Source of the DNA: Chryseobacterium tagetis
GTDB taxonomy: Bacteria > Bacteroidota > Bacteroidia > Flavobacteriales > Weeksellaceae
Direction: 5' to 3'
Length of the DNA stretch: 64,000 nucleotides
Assembly (NCBI RefSeq): GCF_016735585.2
Contig: NZ_JAERSE020000001.1
Coordinates: 496,001-560,000, forward strand
Shown here in pieces: positions 43,484-53,074 of the stretch. Under the pieces are notes generated by a model, which saw only the letters and a program-made list of their open reading frames with translations, searched no databases and was not told the origin of the DNA. A program made the translations under genes and the position numbers. Numbering within the stretch: the stretch's first letter is position 1; every line of letters begins with the position of its first letter.

Positions 43484-44638
43484 ATGTTTTTAAAATTATT
43501 TGATTCTGTAAAAATTACTAAAGGTGCTAAAAATTCTATTATTTTTGATACAGGTACCGGTTTTTTGAAGTTTATTCCGAATGCATTATTTGACATGCTT
43601 TCCGATGAGCGGCAAAATTATTCCTTATTGAAAAAACAATTGGATGATGAGAGTTTAGAAACTTTAGAAGAATACCTGAGTTTTATTTTAAACAATAATT
43701 TAGGCGTTATCATAAATTCTGAAAAAGAATTATCTGCTTTTCAAAACAAATCTGAATTCAGAGAAACTCCTTCAGATATTGAGTATTTAATCTTAGATAT
43801 TGATAAAGTTTCTGTTTTTGACGACAATTTAATAGAACAAATCTGTGATATAAAGATCAAATATTTACAGATCAGATTTTCAGAAGAGGTCGTCTTGAAA
43901 AATATAAAAGAGCTCATTTCTGAAATTAAATGCTTTAATCAATCGGGTATTCATGAGATTTCCGTTGTTGCAAAATATGATGATGAGCTGTTGGAATATA
44001 TTAAAGAAAATTATCATTCAATTTCAAATAAATTTCTTCAGTTCATATTGCATTCATCCAATAAAGACGATTTTTATACATTAGATTATGTGCATATAAC
44101 TACTATAAAAAGCACAATTGAAATTCCATTGAGCTGTGGATTGATTGATTTGAAAAATATTAATCTTGATCGTGGTTTTTATCTGGAAGCAAAACAATAT
44201 AATTCTTGTCTTAATAAGAAAATATCAATTGATAAAGAAGGGAATATTAAAAACTGCCCATCAATGCCACAAAGTTTCGGAAATATAAGAGATACAACAT
44301 TAGAAAATGCTCGTAATCACCCAGAGTTCAGGAAATATTGGAATTTAACCAAAGATCATATAGAGGTTTGCAGAGATTGTGAGTTCCGTTACATCTGCAC
44401 AGATTGCAGAGCGTATACAGAACAGACAAGTACAAGCAATAAAGGACTTGATATTTCCAAACCTTTAAAATGCGGGTATGATCCCTATACAGGAGAATGG
44501 GAAGAATGGAGCACAAACGTACTGAAACAGAAAGCAATTGAGCATTACGGGATGCAGAGCTTCATAAAAAAATATAGAAAGATCCAGTTTGTTTTAATGA
44601 ATAAAGACAGACCTTGTAATAAAAGTCTGCCTTTATAA
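43484..44638 (+). CDS. gwsS: Grasp-with-spasm SPASM-domain maturase
   Basis: 384 residues. The C-terminal third carries SPASM cysteines for auxiliary Fe-S clusters: SCLNKKISIDKEGNIKNCPS and CRDCEFRYICTDCRAYT, then LKCGYDP. The N-terminal part shows no CxxxCxxC, so the radical-SAM cluster seen in ordinary SPASM enzymes is missing. This matches GwsS-type proteins as I recall them, and suggests a binding or assisting role for the ATP-grasp enzyme rather than radical chemistry. It ends the operon; a convergent PepSY gene follows 3 bp after its stop. Confidence 0.87.
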   Translation: MFLKLFDSVKITKGAKNSIIFDTGTGFLKFIPNALFDMLSDERQNYSLLKKQLDDESLETLEEYLSFILNNNLGVIINSEKELSAFQNKSEFRETPSDIEYLILDIDKVSVFDDNLIEQICDIKIKYLQIRFSEEVVLKNIKELISEIKCFNQSGIHEISVVAKYDDELLEYIKENYHSISNKFLQFILHSSNKDDFYTLDYVHITTIKSTIEIPLSCGLIDLKNINLDRGFYLEAKQYNSCLNKKISIDKEGNIKNCPSMPQSFGNIRDTTLENARNHPEFRKYWNLTKDHIEVCRDCEFRYICTDCRAYTEQTSTSNKGLDISKPLKCGYDPYTGEWEEWSTNVLKQKAIEHYGMQSFIKKYRKIQFVLMNKDRPCNKSLPL

Positions 44639-44641
44639 AAT

Positions 44642-45805
44642 TTAGTGCTTAGATTTCTTCTTAGGTTTTTTCTTCTTTTTATTGAGATAAATAATAAAAC
44701 CTGTAATAGGTAATGAGGTTGCTATGATGGCTGCCAAAAGATAAAGCAGTCTGGTTGGAGTTCCGAGAATGCTTCCTGTATGCAGATCGTAGTTTCTCTC
44801 CCTTAATGCAGAACCGGATTCTATATTATCTTTATAAGACTGATATTTTAAAACCTCCCCGGAATATTGGTCAATATTATAATGAATATTCCGATAGTAT
44901 CTGTTGTCAAAATTTACTTCAGCATAATAAGTTCCTTCTTTTGTTCGTGGAAAGTTGATCATGGCAGATTTTTTACCATGAAGGTCTTTCAGTACTTTGT
45001 CGCTTACTAAATCTAAAATGTTTTTCTGACGGGTAAATTCTCCGGCCAGAATTTTACTTTCAGCTTTCTTTTCCTTGACACTATTGCCGTTTAATGTGTT
45101 TTCTACCCATTGATCCACATCTTCAAAGCTCCATATCAATGCGGAATAACAGATTAATAGTAATGGAATGACAGCATAGAATCCCAGTACATTATGAACA
45201 TCATAATTGATTCTTTTCCAGTTAGCCGAAGTTTTAATAAAAAACATCCCTTTCAGCATGGCTTTGCTCATTTTTCGAGGATACCAGATGACCAGTCCGG
45301 AAAGTAATAGGATCGTAAATAGAAGAGTAGAATATCCCGTAATCGTTTTTCCTATCTTTTCTCCGAGTAAAAGCCTGCGGTGAAGATCCAGAACAATTTC
45401 AAAGAAATCTTTTTTGGCATTTTCCACCTCCTGAACTTTCCCTGAATAAGGATCTACATAGACTCTGTAATAATAAATATAGGTTCCCCAAAAGGAAAGC
45501 GCCTCGTTATTCATTTTCAGAGTACGGAATACATAAGTTTTCGAAGGATTGGAGGAAATTTGAACTCTTTTTATTTTCAGACTGTCGGGGAGTGCTTTTT
45601 CTGCTCTCAGAGTCAATTCTGAAAGTGGTAATTTTTTCTTTTCTATTTTTTCTACGAAATACCTTTGAGGATGTATAAGCTGTTTCAGTTCATCTTCAAA
45701 AGCGAGGATACATCCTGTTGCTGCTATAATAACAATGATAAGCCCGGACGTGAGTCCGAGCCATACATGTAATTGATAAGCAATTTTTCTGAATTTAAGT
45801 TTCAT
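44642..45805 (-). CDS. PepSY-TM membrane protein (siderophore-iron reductase-like)
   Basis: 387 residues with four helices: the family start FRKIAYQLHVWLGLTSGLIIVIIAATGCILAF, the central helix TGYSTLLFTILLLSGLVIWYPRKM, NYDVHNVLGFYAVIPLLLICYSALIW and the last helix before a Lys-rich tail. PepSY-TM proteins carry conserved His residues (HVWLG, DVHNVLG, DLHTG) and are usually found beside TonB-dependent siderophore receptors, where they probably reduce or release the iron. Here it lies 2 bp behind the receptor gene, as the last gene of the siderophore operon. Confidence 0.9.
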   Translation of the reverse strand: MKLKFRKIAYQLHVWLGLTSGLIIVIIAATGCILAFEDELKQLIHPQRYFVEKIEKKKLPLSELTLRAEKALPDSLKIKRVQISSNPSKTYVFRTLKMNNEALSFWGTYIYYYRVYVDPYSGKVQEVENAKKDFFEIVLDLHRRLLLGEKIGKTITGYSTLLFTILLLSGLVIWYPRKMSKAMLKGMFFIKTSANWKRINYDVHNVLGFYAVIPLLLICYSALIWSFEDVDQWVENTLNGNSVKEKKAESKILAGEFTRQKNILDLVSDKVLKDLHGKKSAMINFPRTKEGTYYAEVNFDNRYYRNIHYNIDQYSGEVLKYQSYKDNIESGSALRERNYDLHTGSILGTPTRLLYLLAAIIATSLPITGFIIYLNKKKKKPKKKSKH

Positions 45806-45807
45806 TA

Positions 45808-48228
45808 TTAAAATTTAAGACTTACCTCTGCTACGAAATTTCGGGGCATCTGAGCAACAACAACTCCCTGTCCCGAAAAATACTGGGCATTCCCTAAGTT
45901 GTTCATTTTAAATCCTATTCTGTATCTTTCTTTTTCAAGAGAAACGGAGGCGTTAACAAGAGTATAAGAAGGGAATACAAACTGTCCCGTTGTTGAGGTG
46001 TCTGCTGTAATCTGTTCACCAACATGGTTCACTCCGAAGCCTAATCCAATTCCTTTAATACTTCCGCTTTGGAAAATATAGCTTACCCATGAATTGAATA
46101 CATTGGCAGGACCTGCAGATCCTGGACGGCGACCTTCTACCGTTGCATCGGCTCTGACGAATTTACTGTCGTTATAAGTATATCCGGCCATTACATTTAA
46201 TCCCTGGATTGGATTGGCGATGGCTTCAAGTTCGATACCTTTACTTCTCTGTTCCCCATCCTGAATGGTGATATTGTAATTTTTTCCGTTTTGGATTACT
46301 TCAATTCCTCTTTGCATATTATCCACTAAAATATCATAATATCCTGCCGTGAAATTAAAGCGGTTTCTCCAGAGATTGGCTTTTACTCCCAGTTCCCATT
46401 GATTGGCTTTTTGCGGTTTCATATCTCCGCTGTAATCTGCAAGTTCTTGGGTAACAGGAGCAGTATAACTGAAACCGTTCATGTAATTGGCATAAGCCGA
46501 CAATTTGTTTTTAACAATTTGATACACAATGCCTACTTTAGGAGACCAAGCGGTCTGTTTAAACTCTCCGGAGCGTATATTGGTATTGAGATTAAGCTGT
46601 CCATCACTCTCATAATGATCAACACGTAAGCTTAAAAGAGTCACTAATCTGTCAGTAATATAAACGGCATTTGAAATATAAGCTCCATAGATATTACTGG
46701 AGGTCGTATTTCTTACCATGGCAGCTTTTGAGGTCTGAATTTTCTGCAAAGCAAGATCTTTTGAAATAAAACCATATTTACCTGTAAGATTCTGACCGTT
46801 GATGGTATCATACTTTATAATAGGAGAGTGGTTATTGTTGAGTGACTGATTCAGATAATCTAACCCTACAAGTATTTTATTTTTAACCTTTCCTATATGA
46901 AGTTCACCATTGATATTCTGTTGAATACTGGTAGAAGATCCTTCCGAATTCTGCCACTGTACATTACGTTCCAGCAATGCATCACTGGTGTTTCCTCTAA
47001 TAAACTGATACTGATACAATCCTTCTGTCTTTCTGTAGTTTCTTGAAATTAAAGTCTGTGAATTCCAGTTTTTTGAAATTTTATAATTCACTTCTGCTTT
47101 TACGTTGATAGAAGGAGCTTTTAACGTCATGTCATTGTTAGAGTATGACCTTTTCCAGTCAAAGCCAAGCTCATCTGGAGTACGGGCAAAAAACTGGCGG
47201 GTTCTGGAAAGAAAGATAATAGGAGTGTTGGTTCCTTCATAACTGTATATCTGAGCACCAAGATTAAATTTTAATCGATCATTCACCTCATAGCTTAATG
47301 TAGGCGCTACAAACATAGATTTTCTGAATTCAGAATCCCTAAATCCGTTTTGGTACTGATACGCCGCATTCAGACGGAATAAAGTCTTTCGAGAGTCGGT
47401 GATAGGTCCGTAAACATCTGCTGTTACACGATTCAGATTATAGCTTCCCATTAAATAAGAAACTTCTCCTCCGAAATAATCTTTAGGTTTTTTGGTGACC
47501 ACATTAATAAGTCCACCAAAAGAAGTGACCGCACCGCCATATAAAGTTCCGGAGGGTCCTTTAATCACTTCGATACGTTCAATATCAGAAGGATCTATTT
47601 CTCCATTCGTATTGGCAGGAACGCCATCCACCATAGATACTTTGGTCGGGAAACCTCTCAAACTATAGTAGAAACTCCCATCTCCGGAACCTCTTCCGGG
47701 GCTTCCCTGCATTTTTACCATTCCGGGAACATTTTTCAACACCTCTGAAATATCATAAGTAAGTTGTTCCGTCATGATTTGCTGATTAATACTGGTATAA
47801 GCCTGAGGATTTTCAAGGTTTTTTAACGGCATTTTTGAAATTGAAGTACTGTCTCTATTCAAAAATTTGTTTCTGCTGTAGCCATAGATGGTAATTCCTT
47901 CAATAAGGTTGTTTTTTTCGGATACATAAACGGTCGGAATTTCCTGATGGTCTTTATCAATAATAACCGTTTGCTGCAGCAGTTCAATGTCATTTAAAAC
48001 TACCTGTAGAGTATATTCTCCGGGATTAATATTATCAAAATGAAATTCTCCTGAGGTATTGGTTTTTGCCTGATATGACGTATTAATCAGTCTTAAAATA
48101 GCATTTTTTACAGGAACCTGTTCAGATAACATTACTTTACCATGAGCACGTTCAATCTGCTGTGCCGAAAGATAACTTGAAAATAATGTTAGCGTAAAAA
48201 GAAGTATAAGGGTTTTAAAGGTTTTCAT
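45808..48228 (-). CDS. TonB-dependent siderophore receptor
   Basis: 806 residues from Met at 48228, chosen over the longer ORF because it begins a signal peptide (TFKTLILLFTLTLFSSYLSAQ). Then a carboxypeptidase-like regulatory domain (about 22-105), a plug domain (ISEVLKNVPGMVKMQGSPGR; IERIEVIKGPSGTLYGGAV) and a 22-strand barrel ending in the aromatic residue of FVAEVSLKF. The receptor belongs to the FhuA/FpvA-like siderophore group. Its start overlaps the end of the ligase gene by 14 bp. It is expected to import the iron complex of the siderophore made by the operon. Confidence 0.94.
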   Translation of the reverse strand: MKTFKTLILLFTLTLFSSYLSAQQIERAHGKVMLSEQVPVKNAILRLINTSYQAKTNTSGEFHFDNINPGEYTLQVVLNDIELLQQTVIIDKDHQEIPTVYVSEKNNLIEGITIYGYSRNKFLNRDSTSISKMPLKNLENPQAYTSINQQIMTEQLTYDISEVLKNVPGMVKMQGSPGRGSGDGSFYYSLRGFPTKVSMVDGVPANTNGEIDPSDIERIEVIKGPSGTLYGGAVTSFGGLINVVTKKPKDYFGGEVSYLMGSYNLNRVTADVYGPITDSRKTLFRLNAAYQYQNGFRDSEFRKSMFVAPTLSYEVNDRLKFNLGAQIYSYEGTNTPIIFLSRTRQFFARTPDELGFDWKRSYSNNDMTLKAPSINVKAEVNYKISKNWNSQTLISRNYRKTEGLYQYQFIRGNTSDALLERNVQWQNSEGSSTSIQQNINGELHIGKVKNKILVGLDYLNQSLNNNHSPIIKYDTINGQNLTGKYGFISKDLALQKIQTSKAAMVRNTTSSNIYGAYISNAVYITDRLVTLLSLRVDHYESDGQLNLNTNIRSGEFKQTAWSPKVGIVYQIVKNKLSAYANYMNGFSYTAPVTQELADYSGDMKPQKANQWELGVKANLWRNRFNFTAGYYDILVDNMQRGIEVIQNGKNYNITIQDGEQRSKGIELEAIANPIQGLNVMAGYTYNDSKFVRADATVEGRRPGSAGPANVFNSWVSYIFQSGSIKGIGLGFGVNHVGEQITADTSTTGQFVFPSYTLVNASVSLEKERYRIGFKMNNLGNAQYFSGQGVVVAQMPRNFVAEVSLKF

Positions 48229-49603
48229 GTTGTAAGTTTTGTAACAAAGGATAGTTGATTTTACCGTTTTGTGATAGTGGAAATGACTCGATATATTCTG
48301 TACGTATGTATTGTGGATTGATGCGCAGTTTATTTTTAATGATCTCAACAATATGTTGCGGATCTATTTCCGGATTGTCATACAGAACAATAATTTTTTT
48401 ATCGCGATCGTTCAGACAGGCAAACGTATTTTCTTTCAGCTCATTTTTAAGAATAAATTCAACCTCATCCAGATTGAGGCGGATGCCGAAAAGCTTCATA
48501 ATACGTTTTATCCTTCCTGTGATGTAGTAGATGCCATCCTCACTTTTTCTGGCCGTATCTCCGGTATGAAGTACCACAGGCTGACAGTAGGTCGTAAGAT
48601 CTTCCAGTGTATTGGCATATCCTCCAAAAATACTTGTATGGGAGAACAATAGTTCTTCAGAATCGGGATCAATCCTGAAATTGCCGCCATGTACCGGAAT
48701 GCCAATAGAGGTTTCATCATTTAAAAGTCCTTCAGTGGAAAGGTATGCCATTCTTCCTCCGGCTTCAGTCTGCCCGTATTGGGCAAAGAATTCTTTATCA
48801 TACTCATTACAGTATGAAAAAATGATTTTTCTCAATTCACTGTTGATCACTCCGCCGGTATGCGTTAAATATCGCAAACTGGGAGAGTCTTTTCTAAAAA
48901 AACCGATTCTGTTGAGGTTTTCATAAAGATAAGGAACGCCTCCTAAAGTACTGTATCCGTACAGATCCATTTCATCCCAGAATGCTTTCTGCATAATATC
49001 CTTATCAGAACAAACGATTCTTCCTGCACGCATACAATTGGTGGTAAATATGGAAAATCCGTACACAAAATTAATCGGGACATTTAAAGCCACCACATCA
49101 GATTCCAGAATAGGCATATACTGAAGGATACTCAAAGCATTCTGATAAAGGCTTTCATCTGAGAGTTTTACCAATTTGGGATTTCCCGTTGTTCCTGAGG
49201 TGCTTAGAAGGATCTTGATTTCGGGATTAATGCTAATTTCATGCTTGTAATCATCCTTCATAAAGATCCTGATCGTCTCTGAAAACTCTTTCAGGCTGTA
49301 ACCGGGAATTTCATTTCTTTGAGGATCAAAGATGTATTTGGGACGATATTCCGCTTCAAGACGGTCTTTGAAATCTGTATGCAGTTTTTGCCCCAACAAA
49401 GCAATGGTATGAGCTGTTCCATAGAAATTAAGAAGCACCTCGATACCCGGAAGCTGATTGTCGTTATACAGAAATAACAATCCTTTTTCGACGGGGTTTA
49501 ATCCCAGAGATCGGTACAGTGTTCCCACCGGAATCGTTTTACCAGTAGAAGCCTCTGTTAATAAGAGGCTTTTATTGGCAATTATGTTTTCTAAAATTTT
49601 CAT
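48215..49603 (-). CDS. AMP-forming acyl/amino-acid ligase
   Basis: 462 residues of the ANL adenylation family: P-loop LLSTSGTTGNPKLVKL, FFAQYGQTEAGGRM, the core motif HTGDTARKSEDGIYYITGR followed by IKRIMKLFGIRLNLDEVE, and the final Lys in SQNGKINYPLL. It adenylates a carboxylate and passes it to a thiol. The acyl carrier protein encoded 4 bp upstream is the likely acceptor. Within a siderophore locus it may activate a fatty acid or a dicarboxylate; this fits the acylated chryseochelin C, as I recall it. The substrate is not readable from the sequence. Confidence 0.88.
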   Translation of the reverse strand: MKILENIIANKSLLLTEASTGKTIPVGTLYRSLGLNPVEKGLLFLYNDNQLPGIEVLLNFYGTAHTIALLGQKLHTDFKDRLEAEYRPKYIFDPQRNEIPGYSLKEFSETIRIFMKDDYKHEISINPEIKILLSTSGTTGNPKLVKLSDESLYQNALSILQYMPILESDVVALNVPINFVYGFSIFTTNCMRAGRIVCSDKDIMQKAFWDEMDLYGYSTLGGVPYLYENLNRIGFFRKDSPSLRYLTHTGGVINSELRKIIFSYCNEYDKEFFAQYGQTEAGGRMAYLSTEGLLNDETSIGIPVHGGNFRIDPDSEELLFSHTSIFGGYANTLEDLTTYCQPVVLHTGDTARKSEDGIYYITGRIKRIMKLFGIRLNLDEVEFILKNELKENTFACLNDRDKKIIVLYDNPEIDPQHIVEIIKNKLRINPQYIRTEYIESFPLSQNGKINYPLLQNLQHENL

Positions 49604-49607
49604 AAGA

Positions 49608-49853
49608 TTAGTTTTCTACGAATACTTCGTATTTTTTCATTTTCTCACGGATTTTTCCCACGGTACCCATTTCCATGATATCGTTAAAGTCGAACTTTAC
49701 CTGATAGTATTGTTCAAGAGCTTCTACGATAAGAAGATGAGACATAGAATCCCACTCCGGGATTTCCTGATAGGTGAGGTCTTCATTCACCAGTTCTTTT
49801 TTTACTGCGATGGCAGCAGCAATAATTTCATAAAATTCGTCTGTAGTGTTCAT
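49608..49853 (-). CDS. Acyl carrier protein
   Basis: 81 residues, acidic, with the phosphopantetheine attachment site in PEWDSMSHLLIVEALEQYY (Ser of DSM, about residue 36) and the EFYEIIAAAIAV helix 1. It is encoded between the MATE exporter and the ligase, with 1 and 4 bp gaps. An ACP is unusual in NRPS-independent siderophore loci and implies an acyl-thioester intermediate made by the neighbouring ligase. Confidence 0.9.
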   Translation of the reverse strand: MNTTDEFYEIIAAAIAVKKELVNEDLTYQEIPEWDSMSHLLIVEALEQYYQVKFDFNDIMEMGTVGKIREKMKKYEVFVEN

Positions 49854-49854
49854 T

Positions 49855-51258
49855 TTAAATTTTTATAGTTTTCCATTTTCCATTTTTAAAAATCATCAGG
49901 AATAATACTGCTAGTACGATTTCGGAAGAAACAATAGCAGCAAATATTCCTTTTAGTTCCCAGTGTAGCCGCACTCCTAAGAGATACGCCATAGGAAGCT
50001 GAATGACATAAAACATAATGATATAAAGCAGCGTAACCTGCATAATATTTCCTGCTGCATTCAACGCACGGCTTATGACCATGGTAAATCCTAACAGTAA
50101 ATAAGCCATAGAAACAACATGAATATACTGTACAGCATACCTTGCAACTTCTGCTTCTGTAGTGAATAGCTTGACAACATATTCAGCCGCGATTTGCCAG
50201 AATAAAGCGACGGCAACCAAATAGGTCATATTGATGGTTCCTGCTCTCCATACCGTTTTTTCAGCGCGTTCCGAATTGCCTGCTCCTAAATTCTGTCCTG
50301 TAAGGACTCCGGCGGCGTTTCCTATTCCCCAAGCGGGCATTGTTGCTACTGAAGCAATACGCTGGGCAATAATGTATCCTGCAAGAGCCGTTGTTCCGAA
50401 AGTGGCAATGATTTTCACCATAATCAGCCAGCTAGAGGTGGGAATGATGTACTGAACAAGTCCTCCAAAGGCGATTTTCAGGATCTTTTTCAACAATGGA
50501 AAATCCCATTGGAACGGAGTCATGATACGGATACTGGTCTTCCCGGAAAAGAAGACATATATCTGATATAATACCCCTAAAAACCTAGATAGTACAGTTG
50601 CATAAGCCAATCCCATCAATCCGAAAGCGGGAATAAATCCTAATCCGAAAACAAGGATAACTGCAAAAATGATGTTGGAAATATGGCAGATCCAAAGAGA
50701 TTTCATGGCAATATCTGCATCACCTGCTCCACGAAAGAGTCCATTGACAGAAAGCCGAACGATAATAAGTCCTATGCTGAGAAAAACCAACCTTGAAAAC
50801 TGCAATCCGTCATTGACGCCATGACTGTTTACCCCCAGAAAACTTACGATTTCGGAGGAGAATAGACAGGAAAGTCCACCAATTAAAACAGCAAAAAATA
50901 AAGCCAGCAAAATAATATACTGCGCTGTTCTTCCCATCCCTTCGTAATCTTTTTCACCGGCTCTTCTTGCAGTTAATGTCGCAGCAGCAATCCCGATACC
51001 CACTGCAATGGCATAAGCAAAATTGATGTAGTTGTCCGTAATCCCGACAAGTCCAAGAACTTTATCGCCCAATTTAGCAATGATCAAAAGATTGACACTC
51101 ACGAAGACGGATTCCATCATCAATTCCATCACCATGGGAATTGCCAGGCTAAAGATGGAACGGTTAATACTTCCGGAGGTCAGCTCGGTTTTTTTTCCGG
51201 CTAATGCTCCATAGGTAAAAACCGATCCTTCTTTTAGGAGCGTAAGGAGTTTCCTCAT
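49855..51258 (-). CDS. MATE-family exporter
   Basis: 467 residues with 12 helices and the MATE repeat pattern: FSLAIPMVMELMMESVFVSVNLLIIAKLG in the first half and GYIIAQRIASVATMPAWGIGNAAGVLTGQNLG in the second. Transporters of this kind export drugs or siderophores by Na+ or H+ antiport. It overlaps the NIS synthetase gene by 4 bp and has the same direction as the whole biosynthetic operon, so it is the candidate exporter of the apo-siderophore. Confidence 0.9.
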   Translation of the reverse strand: MRKLLTLLKEGSVFTYGALAGKKTELTSGSINRSIFSLAIPMVMELMMESVFVSVNLLIIAKLGDKVLGLVGITDNYINFAYAIAVGIGIAAATLTARRAGEKDYEGMGRTAQYIILLALFFAVLIGGLSCLFSSEIVSFLGVNSHGVNDGLQFSRLVFLSIGLIIVRLSVNGLFRGAGDADIAMKSLWICHISNIIFAVILVFGLGFIPAFGLMGLAYATVLSRFLGVLYQIYVFFSGKTSIRIMTPFQWDFPLLKKILKIAFGGLVQYIIPTSSWLIMVKIIATFGTTALAGYIIAQRIASVATMPAWGIGNAAGVLTGQNLGAGNSERAEKTVWRAGTINMTYLVAVALFWQIAAEYVVKLFTTEAEVARYAVQYIHVVSMAYLLLGFTMVISRALNAAGNIMQVTLLYIIMFYVIQLPMAYLLGVRLHWELKGIFAAIVSSEIVLAVLFLMIFKNGKWKTIKI

Positions 51259-53066
51259 CGTACAGACACCGAATTTTTATTGGCAATCTCATACAGAGGA
51301 TTCGGCAACGCTCCGTCTTTCCTTGGAATGGCGAATGCTTTATTTTCGCTGTACCCGTTATTTTTCAGACGCAGACTGTTGATGTAAAACCTTTTGAATG
51401 TAGGCACATACAGATCATATTTTTCATAACGTTCCTGTAGATGAGTATTTTCTGTTTTATAATGTTCCACACAGTCATGAACAAGCGACCAGAAGGTTTG
51501 TTCTTTAAAGTTTGAATACGTATGTAGAATATTTGAAAGATATCTGAAGAAAGCATCAAAAACACCTAGTAAAATAAAAAGAGGAATGTTTTCTTTATTG
51601 GAAGACTGGATAAGCCCGTCTGCAAGATGAGCAGGAAGTTTTTCTCTGGCTTCTTTGGTAAGCACAATATCATCTACAAAATCTTTGATGACGATTCTCT
51701 GCGGAATGCCATTCTTTAAAACCACCATGATGTTTTCCCCATGAGGAGTTACACATAGTGAATGAGTGTAATAGATGTGGAGCAGAGGCGTGAGATAAGC
51801 GTCAAGATAGCTTTTCAGCCACTCTTTAATACTCATTCCAGATTTTTCAGCAAAAGCCTGTACTAAAGGAATCCCGTGATCATCCACATAAAGAAGTGAT
51901 GCCATCGTTACCATTTGTTCATCCTCTTTAAGATAATTTTCAGCACTTTCACGCCATAAAGCCCCAAGAAACTCATTATACTGATAAGGCACTTGTTGTA
52001 TTGATGAATATTGAGGATGCAAATACGTAATTGAAGCTTCCTCACCTAAAAATATAGTTCCTTTGTTTTCTAAATAAACATCATCTTTGATCAGGCTTTT
52101 TACCCATTCTGTGATAGAAGGGGCTATTTTCATCTGTTTTGGAGAAAGTCCTCTGATGTTTCCTGTACTCAGGATAGAAACCGCAGTTTTCAGGTATCTT
52201 TTTTTAGGATGATCTACATTGAACAGTGTACGGATACTTTGCTGCGGACTGTAAACATCTTTTCCTTCTCCCAGATTAATTAAAAGTCCGGTCGCGATAT
52301 CTCCGGCAAAATGAACCTGAAGCTTATGCTCCCATTGCCACGGATGAACGGGAATAAAAAGATAATCGTCAACAATTTTTCCTTCATCAGCAAGCCTTTG
52401 TTTAAAGTTTTCATATAAATCATCTCCGATTTCTGAACGATAGAAAGCTTCTCTTTCAATATATTCCAATGACTGGAATGTTGATCTGCTGCGGTGTGAA
52501 GCCAGCCAGATAACGTTCAGATTTTCTTCGGCTTCAGGAGCAAATGTCTTAAAATCACGAGGAGAAAACCCAAGTCTGCTTTTATTAACGATGACCCACG
52601 GATGTCCTGTCATATTGTGTTCCACAGTCTGATAATCCGCCATCGCCAAATCTTTTGAAGAAATGATTCCTTTAGACAAGATCAAAGCATCGCAATACAA
52701 AGTATGAAGCAGTTCTTCCGTATATTTAGCCAACGTATTCGGATCAAGATCAAAAACAGGATGCATTTCTCTGAAGAAGTCGGCTACATCGATCAAAGAA
52801 GTTTTTTCTCCGTTTTCTGTTTTTGTGATACTGTCTTTATCAATATGCCAGTAATCCATCATCCTTTCCTGTCCTCTGAAGCTGTATACAATATTTTCAA
52901 AACCTGTTTCGATCGTAAAGACGGAATATCCTGCTTCATCCTCGAAAGAAAAGATAGGTTTCAAAAGTTCTTCATGCATGAGTTCTGCAATCGTTTTTGC
53001 CATTAAGTTTCTGTTGGCTTGGTGCCAGTTTTCCTGGCTTATGGTGTTTCTTAACTTGGTGTTCAT
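51255..53066 (-). CDS. NIS siderophore synthetase (IucA/IucC family), stand-alone
   Basis: 603 residues. The ATP-binding motifs of the family are visible: MTGHPWVIVNKSRLGFSPRD (about 152-171), VHPWQWEHKL (about 243-252), ILSTGNIRGLSPKQMKIAPS and VTPHGENIMVV. The C-terminal ferric iron reductase-like (FhuF-type) part follows. It forms an amide or ester between citrate (or an acyl-hydroxamate chain) and an amine or hydroxyl. It is one of two NIS synthetases here, matching two condensation steps on citrate. Confidence 0.94.
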   Translation of the reverse strand: MNTKLRNTISQENWHQANRNLMAKTIAELMHEELLKPIFSFEDEAGYSVFTIETGFENIVYSFRGQERMMDYWHIDKDSITKTENGEKTSLIDVADFFREMHPVFDLDPNTLAKYTEELLHTLYCDALILSKGIISSKDLAMADYQTVEHNMTGHPWVIVNKSRLGFSPRDFKTFAPEAEENLNVIWLASHRSRSTFQSLEYIEREAFYRSEIGDDLYENFKQRLADEGKIVDDYLFIPVHPWQWEHKLQVHFAGDIATGLLINLGEGKDVYSPQQSIRTLFNVDHPKKRYLKTAVSILSTGNIRGLSPKQMKIAPSITEWVKSLIKDDVYLENKGTIFLGEEASITYLHPQYSSIQQVPYQYNEFLGALWRESAENYLKEDEQMVTMASLLYVDDHGIPLVQAFAEKSGMSIKEWLKSYLDAYLTPLLHIYYTHSLCVTPHGENIMVVLKNGIPQRIVIKDFVDDIVLTKEAREKLPAHLADGLIQSSNKENIPLFILLGVFDAFFRYLSNILHTYSNFKEQTFWSLVHDCVEHYKTENTHLQERYEKYDLYVPTFKRFYINSLRLKNNGYSENKAFAIPRKDGALPNPLYEIANKNSVSVR

Positions 53067-53074
53067 TGTTTCTG

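Noticed and set aside
43484..44638. Radical-SAM peptide enzyme
   Set aside because: SPASM cysteines are present, but no CxxxCxxC motif was found in the N-terminal part.
48229..48351. 41-residue N-terminal extension of the TonB-dependent receptor
   Set aside because: It lies within the ligase gene and precedes a normal signal peptide that starts at 48228.
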